From Anaeromyces robustus (Eukaryota; Neocallimastigomycota; Neocallimastigomycetes; Neocallimastigales; Neocallimastigaceae): a stretch of 64,000 nt of DNA. This document shows positions 45,904 to 64,000 of the stretch, piece after piece. The notes below the pieces were generated by a model, which was not told the origin of the DNA, made no database searches, and worked only from the letters and a program-made list of their open reading frames with translations. Each line of letters starts with the position of its first letter. The stretch's first letter is position 1. Position numbers and translations under genes: made by a program. The stretch is taken from positions 1 through 64,000 of the forward strand of contig MCFG01000193.1 in NCBI GenBank assembly GCA_002104895.1. The letters run 5' to 3'.

Positions 45904-47131
45904 ACACATATATAGATAATAAGAAAAAAAAAATAGGATATTCTTAGTATCTTAAATTGTTTCAAATTGTAATGCATAATAGGATATAATAGAGTCAATA
46001 ATTATTTTTTTCTTAATTTTTTTGTCGTTTTATTTATTTTTTTTTATTTTCTTTCATTTTAAATATATACATATATTAAATATATATTTTTTTTTCTAGT
46101 ATAATTCAAACATTATTTTTATTTCATTTTTTTTTTATAAATATACATATAAAATTAATTTTTCTTTCATTAATAATAGTATAATAAAAATAAAATATTT
46201 ATTATATCATATCATGAATAAAATATATATAACAGAATTTCAATATAAATTATATTCATTTAATAGTATTAATAATTTTTAATTATTTTCATTAATAAAA
46301 TTTTCTTTTCCGTATAATTTCTTTTCAGTTTTTCTATTATTATTATTATTATTATTTATTTATATAGATCTTTAAATAAATATTTATAAATAATATATAA
46401 TTTCTTATTTAAATAACAAAAATACATAAAATACAAAATAAATTGATCTAATATAAAATTTATTTATATGTATTTATCTATTATTTAAATTTTTAGCATG
46501 AATAATATCAGAGTATTTATTCAAAAGAAAAAAAAAAAGAAAAAAAAAAAAAAAAAATTACAGAATGATATAATTTTAAAAATTTATATGTATAAGAAAA
46601 TAAATTATTATATTTATTGTTAAGTTTTATATTAAAATTTTTGATACAGAATATATTTATTATATAATTTATTGTAAGTTTTATATTAAATTTTTGATAT
46701 AGACTAAAAAAAAATTTAAAAAGATAATACATTATATTAACTAAGAAATATACATTATATATATGTATATATATACCTTTTTAATTTCAAAAATATCATT
46801 TTATAATTTACTTTTTCGTTATATATACATATTTATATAAATCAAAACAATAATTATCCTAATTTTCTATCATTATCATAAAATCATATAATTCATACAA
46901 AAATTATATATAATTAAAATATATAAAATATATTGAAAGTAAAATAAAAAAATAAAATATATATATTATAAATATATCTTTATTATGTATAGATTTATAA
47001 GAATGATTTTTATATTTATTAGGATCTAATAAACTGTCATTTTTATTATATTTTGTGAATAATAATGAAAAAAAAAAAAAAGGAAATAAAATATATATAA
47101 TTAAATAATTGAATATTACGTTGTAAAGAAT
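45904..47131. other. Spacer
   Basis: AT-rich. A 55-bp tandem duplication at about 46613-46704 is the only structure (TTTATTGTTAAGTTTTATAT, repeated with small changes). Confidence 0.6.
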
Positions 47132-47821
47132 TTATTGATAATTAGAAGAAGAATTATAACTTGAACCATAATTAGAAGAAGATAATCTCGATCTTGCTGG
47201 TGGAGGAGGTCTTCTATCATTTCTATCTCTGTCCATTCTATCTCTGTCCATTCTATCTCTGTCATTTCTATCTCTGTCCATTCTATCTCTGTCATTTCTA
47301 TCTCTATCCATTCTATCTCTATCATTTCTATCATATCTTCTATCCTTGAAATTATTACCACCATAATCATCGCGTGAATCATTACCAGCATTAACGCCTA
47401 TTTCAATTGGCCAATGAAGTAAAGGATCTTTTTGAATGTTTGGAATTTGACCCCAACCATTAATTGGTTCATCTTTTAATTGAATATTAAATTGTCTACA
47501 AATTTTTGTGAAAAAATCATTGAAATCTCTTGGTTCTGGATCTGGAGGATATTGATCATTTCTGAAACCACCACCTCTATCATTGAATCTTTTTCTGTCA
47601 CCAAATCTGTCACGACCTTGGTCAAAATCTCTTCTACCACCTCTTCTATCATTTCTTCTGTCATCTCTTCTATCATTTCTTCTATCATCTCTTCTGTCAT
47701 TTCTTCTGTCATCTCTTCTATCATAATCTCTTCTGCGTTCTTTATAACCTCCTCCTCCTCTTCTGTCATCTCTTCTATCACCCCTTCTATCATCTCTTCT
47801 TTTATAATCGTAGTCACCCAT
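47132..47821 (-). CDS. Arg/Asp-repeat disordered protein, function unknown
   Basis: An intronless 229-codon frame that starts MGDYDYKRRDD. Residues ~8-65 are DRRDDRRN-type repeats, and ~165-205 are MDRDRNDRDR-type decamers. Between them is an ordered-looking block (EPRDFNDFFTKICRQFNIQ, then INGWGQIPNIQKDPLLHWP), and the protein ends in a Pro/Ser/Asn tail. Alternating Arg and Asp with Gly-rich patches suggests a disordered, RNA-binding or condensate-forming protein, as in splicing and RNP factors with RD/RE repeats. That is inference from composition. The central non-repeat block is what a homology search should use. Codon usage is strongly repetitive (AGA/GAT), so all other frames here are also open; those are shadows. 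Confidence 0.75.
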   Translation of the reverse strand: MGDYDYKRRDDRRGDRRDDRRGGGGYKERRRDYDRRDDRRNDRRDDRRNDRRDDRRNDRRGGRRDFDQGRDRFGDRKRFNDRGGGFRNDQYPPDPEPRDFNDFFTKICRQFNIQLKDEPINGWGQIPNIQKDPLLHWPIEIGVNAGNDSRDDYGGNNFKDRRYDRNDRDRMDRDRNDRDRMDRDRNDRDRMDRDRMDRDRNDRRPPPPARSRLSSSNYGSSYNSSSNYQ

Positions 47822-54168
<6,347 letters not shown>

Positions 54169-54686
54169 TAATTTTTATTTAATATTTGCAAAATCTTTGA
54201 TTATTTTTTGTTTTATAAAATTTTATTAATTATATATTTTTTAAAAAATAATTATTATTTTTTTTTTTTTAATAAAAAGAATTCATTTAAAAAAAATAAT
54301 CAAAAAAAAAAAAAAAAGAAATAAATAATAAAATAATAATAAATAATAAAATCATAAAATTAATTCATAAAAATTTATTAAGTACAAAATTATTCTTTTA
54401 TCTAAATTATTAAATGAAATTAGAAAAGATTTTATTAAAAAATTAAATCTATAAATTATAATTATACATATGAAAAAAAAAAAAAAAAATTTAAAAAATA
54501 AAAAATAAAAAATAAAAAATAAAAAATAAAAAAATAATTAAAATTAAAACTTTATTACTGAATTTTATTAAAAAATGATAGAAATATTAATTCTTTTTTG
54601 TTTTTTGTTTTTTTTTTCTTAAAAAAATTAATAAAATTATGAAAAATATTTAAATAACTTAAATGTTAATGTTGGGATAAATAATG

Positions 54687-54731
<45 letters not shown>

Positions 54732-54901
54732 TAGTTGTTATTGAGCAAATTATAAATATATGTAGTTTAAGTAATTTTCTTAAATAAGTTCTTAATTTAT
54801 TTATATCAATAATTTTATAATTTTTTTTCATTTAAATTACTAAAGTTATCTAATTAAATATTATGCCTTTCTTAAATATTAAAATTTTTATGATATTGTG
54901 A
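54169..54901. other. Convergent 3' region between CCDC40 and the ankyrin gene
   Basis: Poly-A and poly-T tracts, including about 40 T at 54691-54730, and AAAAAT repeats. The two genes end toward each other; terminators cannot be defined. Confidence 0.55.
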
Positions 54902-57226
54902 TTATGATTCTTTCAATTTATTAAATATAAGTTTTTTAATATTAGTATTAATATAATCTGGTTTATTAATGACGTCAATAATTTTAGTGCCATATATATC
55001 CGGTATATTAAGATCAATATCTTTTAATTGAAGTAATTTTTTTATAATTTTAAAATTTCTAATATCTATCGCAATTCTTATAGCTGTACGACCTCTAGCA
55101 TTTTGAAGATTAATTTTTAAATTTTTCATTTTTATTAATGTGTTAATCATGTTCATATTTTGACATTGAATAGCTACCATTAATGGTGAAAATCCATCCT
55201 CATCTTGATAATTAATATCAACATCTTTATGATTTAAAAGTAATTTTAATATTTCAAAACCTTTATATTGTATTGATGTAAAAATTACAGGTCTACTATC
55301 AGGCCCTGGTATATTTATATCTATATCATGACGTTGTAATAATTTTTTTGTAAAATAAACATTATTATCTTCAATGATTTGTCTTAAAACTGTCTTTCCA
55401 TTTTTATTCTTATTATTAATCAATAAACGATCTTGGTCTAATAACAGATCAACCACTTTTACTTTACCTTTTATCATTGCAATAATAAGAGCACAGTTTC
55501 CATAACGATCATAAGCATTAATATCTACTTTTTCATTAGTTAAAAAGAATTTTGAAATACTAAAATATTTATCAACAAAACTTACAGTGAGTATACAAGG
55601 TGTCAATTTATTATTGTTCTTTGTGTTTATATTTACACTTGGATATTTCAAGAATTTTTCAATATAAGGCCTATTATATGATTTAACAGCATAGAAGAAT
55701 GCACTATTTCCATTCTTATCTTTAAGATTAACTCTAATACGTGGGTGCTCTAATAGCATATCAACAATAACATTATTCTCTTGTAATACTGCTTGTATTA
55801 ATGGTGACGATCCATTTTTATCTTTATCATTAATATCAAAATGGGAAGTTTCTATTAAAAATTTTGCGATTGGGGTATATCCTTTTTTAATCGCTAATAA
55901 TATAGGGTTTTGACCCTCCGAATTCATTAAATCAAAATATGGTACTAAATTAAATAAATTTTTTACTGTTTCATTATCATTGCTATTTACAGCATTATAA
56001 AATTTTAGGGATTCACATAATTTTTTATCTTTTTCTAATATTGCTTTTACCTCCAACTTTTTATGAGTTGTTGCATATTGCAAAGCGTTTGCTAATATAC
56101 TTTGAAATATACGAAACTCTTTAATTACAATAACATTAGTATATCTAATACTCGTTAAGAAAAATAGATGGTCATAGTTTCTTTTAACTCTATTTTCACT
56201 TCGACTATAATTTATGAGATTAACAATACATTTCGTTTTTGCTTTAGTATTTAAATAGTTAAAAAAAGTATAATCTTCAACAAGGGCTTGTTCGTTTAAC
56301 CCATCTGAATTTTTCTTTAGTATTTTTTCGAAATAAGTATATATATTTTTTAAACATATCCACTTTATTAAAGAAATTATTTCTGAATTGTCTATAATAA
56401 TATTTGGATATTGTAATAATTTCATTAAAATAACAATATTAAATTCAGAAACTTTTACTGAAGGCCAATCTCTATTTACAACATAATGTTTGTATTTTTG
56501 TATTAAAGAAAAATCTTTATTATATTTTACTAAAAATTTTGAGGTATCATATAAAAAATCAAATATTTTCACTTGTAAGTCATTAAAAGCTGTAAGATTA
56601 TATATATGTCTATTACTAACTTTATACGGGTTAGTTTCAAAGGTTTTATATTTTTTACCATCTGTGTTTGGTGATAAGCACTTACTTGATTTTATAGCTG
56701 ATTTTACATGATTCGATTCTTTACATACTTTGGTATCTATTTTAAGTTCGACATCTGGTTTTTTCGTTTTTCTATGTTCATCAAAATTAAAACTATCTTT
56801 ACTATTATTTATATTGTCATCTATTACATTATTTAAATTATTATCCTTTTCTCTTGTTTTATTGTTATCTATTTTAGTTGATTCTAAATTATTATTTCCT
56901 AAATCTTCGTTTGAATTTTCTTTACTTTCTGAAATATTTTCATATGTGCCATTATTTATTGGAGTATTCTCTTTTCTATTACTAGCTATACTTAATTTTT
57001 TCTTCATAATATTATTAAATAAAGAATTATTTTCACATTTACCTACTTTTATGTTTATTGCTTCTGTTGTTCCATTATTTTCATTGTCACCACAAGCTGA
57101 TAGACATACATTTATATCTTGCGTTTCTAATGAATTCGACCCTTCTAATTTAGAATTTTCAATATCTGAAGTACTTAACTTTTTATCATTAATATCATTT
57201 AAATTATTTACAACCTTATAACTCAT
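54902..57226 (-). CDS. Ankyrin-repeat protein, intronless
   Basis: A single 774-codon frame. Residues 1 to ~190 are Asn/Ser/Glu-rich and probably disordered (for example NNGTYENISESKENSNEDLG). About 190-430 form a folded helical region of unknown type (NRHIYNLTAFNDLQVKIFD). From ~433 to the end there are nine or ten ankyrin repeats with cores such as DKNGSSPLIQAVLQE, DRYGNCALIIAMIKG, DEDGFSPLMVAIQCQ and NARGRTAIRIAID. Ankyrin repeats mediate protein binding; no catalytic domain is seen. It has no introns, whereas the genes on both sides have 12-14, which suggests a separate origin such as a lineage-specific expanded family or a retrocopy. Long antisense frames over 56490-57221 are shadows. 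Confidence 0.9.
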   Translation of the reverse strand: MSYKVVNNLNDINDKKLSTSDIENSKLEGSNSLETQDINVCLSACGDNENNGTTEAINIKVGKCENNSLFNNIMKKKLSIASNRKENTPINNGTYENISESKENSNEDLGNNNLESTKIDNNKTREKDNNLNNVIDDNINNSKDSFNFDEHRKTKKPDVELKIDTKVCKESNHVKSAIKSSKCLSPNTDGKKYKTFETNPYKVSNRHIYNLTAFNDLQVKIFDFLYDTSKFLVKYNKDFSLIQKYKHYVVNRDWPSVKVSEFNIVILMKLLQYPNIIIDNSEIISLIKWICLKNIYTYFEKILKKNSDGLNEQALVEDYTFFNYLNTKAKTKCIVNLINYSRSENRVKRNYDHLFFLTSIRYTNVIVIKEFRIFQSILANALQYATTHKKLEVKAILEKDKKLCESLKFYNAVNSNDNETVKNLFNLVPYFDLMNSEGQNPILLAIKKGYTPIAKFLIETSHFDINDKDKNGSSPLIQAVLQENNVIVDMLLEHPRIRVNLKDKNGNSAFFYAVKSYNRPYIEKFLKYPSVNINTKNNNKLTPCILTVSFVDKYFSISKFFLTNEKVDINAYDRYGNCALIIAMIKGKVKVVDLLLDQDRLLINNKNKNGKTVLRQIIEDNNVYFTKKLLQRHDIDINIPGPDSRPVIFTSIQYKGFEILKLLLNHKDVDINYQDEDGFSPLMVAIQCQNMNMINTLIKMKNLKINLQNARGRTAIRIAIDIRNFKIIKKLLQLKDIDLNIPDIYGTKIIDVINKPDYINTNIKKLIFNKLKES

Positions 57227-58655
57227 ACTTTACTATTTTAATAGATTATCGAATTTACTTATTATAAAATAAAAATATTTTGCTATTATTTATTTATTTA
57301 TTTTTTCTTTCTATTTTACTTTTTATTTTTTTATTAAATATATAATAAAATATATATTATTATAAATATTAAAAATAATATATAAACTTTTTTTTTTCTT
57401 TTAATATTTTATTTAAAAATTTTTTCTTTTTTATATTTAAATCTTAGAAATACTAAAGTCTTCATTTCATGTTTTCTATTCATTCATTATATTATTATTA
57501 TTATGATTATTATTATTATTATTATTTTAACACCAAGAAATACTAATATTAGTTGACTATTATATTTTATTTTTAAATTAAATAGTTTTTTTAAAAGAAA
57601 TATAACACTTTTTTTTTTTTTTTTTTTTTTTAGTATTATGTAATTTTAATTAATACTATTTGGAAAATAATATTACATTAATTATAATTTAATTACTTTC
57701 ATATTATTATAATTATTATTATTACAACTGTATCATCAATTATGAATATTATATATATTTTATTATTATGATTTACATTTATTTATTAATTATAAATTAT
57801 TTATATATATATATATTCATTTTATTATCATTATTACAAAGAAAGTTTATAAAATTATAAAATTATAATAATTATTATTTTAATTATAATTAGATTTAAA
57901 AAATAAAGTTTTTTTTTTTGGATTTCTATAAACCTGTAATAAATAATTTTATATATTTTATATATTTAAACTTAAACATAGTATTCAATTTTTTTTAATA
58001 ATTGAAATTACTTAATTTATTTTTACTATAGACATTATTTGGTATAAACTTTAATAATTAACAAACTAGAAATATAGTTATTTTTTATTTATTTATTTAT
58101 TTTTTTTATTTTTATTATGCTTTAATTTTTCTTTTATGCTTTTTTTATCTTTTTTTCAAAAAATCTATAATTAATATTTATATAATATATTATAATTCCC
58201 ATTTTTAAAAAAATTTTTAACTTTATAATAAACTTTTTTCAATTATTTATTTTTTATTTTTTTTTTTATCCTTATAATTAAATACATACATATTCTATAA
58301 TTAATATAAATATTCGAAGATAAAAATTTACGGAAAAATGGTTGTATTTACTATTTTTGATGTTGTATATTATTTTATTATATAATAAATTATTTATAAT
58401 CTAATAAATTTTAATTAGTATTTTTTTTTTATATCCTAAAGACTATTGATTAAATATATTTATATATATAATTATAATAAAATAAAAAAAATATAATTGA
58501 ATTATTTATTTTTTTATTTAAACATTTTATTTATTTTATTGTTTTTTTGGGAGTGTACAATTAATAATTTGTAGTTTATTAATTTATTATTAAATCATAT
58601 ATATATATTTAATTATGAATTTTATTATTCTTTTTCATAAAATACGTTAAAAATT
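57227..58655. other. Spacer
   Basis: AT-rich with poly-T and short ATT repeats (57490-57525). No gene seen. Confidence 0.6.
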
Positions 58656-62712
<4,057 letters not shown>

Positions 62713-63679
62713 AATTATTACGATTCAAATATAAAGTATCAAAAATTCATATATATATATATATATATGTAATATATTTTATAGTTTCCAATTTATATTA
62801 TTTCTTTTTTTATATTATTTTATTAATTTATTATATGTTTTTTATTTTATTTAAACTATCAATGTAAAATGTAGAAAACAAAAAGAAAATAAAAAGGTTT
62901 TTTTCATATCATATTCTAAAAATTTGTATTACTTGTTAATTAAATATTATTTGTAATTATTGGCTAAAATTAAGAAACGAATTAATGAATATATAATCAT
63001 TAACATTTCTGAGTTTAAATAATTATATAAATATATTATATTAACAATTTTTTTTTTTTTTTGAATAGTTATTCAGGTAATGTTTCACAAAGATTTTCAT
63101 AAAAATTGGTCTTTAAAAAAATAATAGAAAACAAAAAAATTAGATTATACTTGCATGCTATTAATAATAAAGAAAAATATACTATTAATTAAAATAAAAA
63201 AAAATATAAATAAATATAAATAAATAAAAATGAATAATAATAAATAATATTATAATTTATAAAAAAATGACAATAATTCAATTAAAAAAATAATAAAAAA
63301 TAAAACATATAACATTATTCATTTGTTTTTACGTTTCTTATATAAATAATGTTTTATTTTTATTCTTTATTTTTACTTTTATTTTATTTTTATTTTATTT
63401 TATTTTATTTTATTTTATCTTATTTTATTTTATTTTTATTTTATTTTATTTTATTTTATTTTATTTTTATTTTATTTTATTTTATTTTACATTTTCTTTT
63501 CTATTTTTGTTAACATATTTGTATATAATTTATTTATTTGTTTATTTATTTATTTATTCATTTCATTTTATTTCTGTCATTTATTTTTACATAGCTTATT
63601 AATCTTACGAAAAAAATCTATTTTTTCTATTATTATTAGTAATAATTCATTTATTTAATTCTATTACTTCATTACTTAT
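62713..63679. other. Spacer upstream of NPHP1
   Basis: AT-rich with an (ATTTT)n array at about 63373-63488. No gene seen. Confidence 0.6.
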
Positions 63680-63950
63680 TTAAAGTAAAGCTACGATAGA
63701 AACCCCACCGAGACAACAAATTAAAATAATTATAAAACTAAAGAAACCATAAACCGGCCAAAATGCAATAGAAGAAGAAATATATGAAAGAATTATACTA
63801 ACAGTAGTTATTTGAATTGGTGTTTTTATGTTATGTTGCCAATCATTATAATCAACTTTAACCTTCTTTATTTTTGGTAAATATATAGTAATATAAAAAA
63901 TGCAACACAAAAAGACAGAAAAACTAATATAGGCTATATATTTAAATGGC
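63680..63950 (-). CDS. TMEM128-like membrane protein, last exon (partial)
   Basis: The exon begins after a TGTTAG acceptor at 63951-63952 and runs to a stop at 63680, giving about 90 C-terminal residues; the 5' part is beyond the window. It has three hydrophobic segments: YISFSVFLCCIFYITIYL, ITTVSIILSYISSSIAFWPV and FFSFIIILICCLGGVSIVAL. The pattern P(I)xITTxSxI, an IAxW motif and a short final helix resemble the C-terminal half of TMEM128, an ER/endomembrane four-helix protein of unknown function. The match is by recalled pattern only. Confidence 0.55.
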
Positions 63951-64000
63951 CTAACAATCAATAAAAAATTATTTCAAAAATAAATATATTAATATATAAA

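Noticed and set aside
56490-57221. Plus-strand frames of 73 and 163 codons opposite the ankyrin gene
   Set aside because: Composition is Leu/Ser/Phe-only, as expected from the reverse complement of Asn/Ser/Glu-rich coding sequence.

Overview
This window is a eukaryotic nuclear contig fragment. It is extremely AT-rich: coding exons are moderately so, and introns and spacers are almost pure A/T with long homopolymers and microsatellites. Short GT-AG introns are abundant and there are no bacterial features. The base composition, the secreted HExxHGLGF protein, the lineage-type ankyrin protein, the LINE remnant and two genes for motile-flagellum parts (CCDC40 and nephrocystin-1) together suggest a zoospore-forming anaerobic gut fungus (Neocallimastigomycota). 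That placement is an inference from style and gene content, not a database result.

Layout. 1-1711: 3' end of a LINE-type retrotransposon with its poly(A) tail. 3185-6011 (-): MBOAT lysophospholipid acyltransferase of the Ale1 type. 6012-10030: AT-rich spacer with a 43-bp tandem repeat and two orphan coding exons. 10031-16286 (+): Nup155/Nup170 nucleoporin. 17389-19404 (+): tRNA dihydrouridine synthase Dus4. 20273-21412 (+): unrecognised 138-aa protein. 22248-24773 (-): secreted, probably GPI-anchored metallopeptidase-like protein. 25500-25960: minisatellite. 26314-26676 (-): small protein with LHP repeats. 28261-31984 (-): importin Kap123/IPO4. 34447-37645 (-): phenylalanyl-tRNA synthetase alpha chain. 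39398-40678 (-): TRAPP subunit Bet3. 41687-45903 (+): SMPD4-like protein. 47132-47821 (-): Arg/Asp-repeat protein. 49182-54168 (+): CCDC40. 54902-57226 (-): intronless ankyrin protein. 58656-62712 (-): nephrocystin-1. 63680-63950 (-): last exon of a TMEM128-like membrane protein that runs off the window.

I rebuilt 11 multi-exon genes with 90 introns by requiring GT-AG ends, continuous frame and family similarity; each gives a total length divisible by three and usually close to the family length. Splice sites have not been checked against RNA. The genes are mostly housekeeping: nuclear transport, tRNA modification and charging, ER lipid and vesicle traffic. Two axoneme/transition-zone genes lie side by side with an ankyrin gene between them. 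I see no operon-like or defence-type system. The most unusual features are microsatellites of 240-430 bp filling introns of essential and flagellar genes, frequent AAG 3' splice sites, the HExxH secreted protein, and orphan exons at 8.4-8.7 kb.
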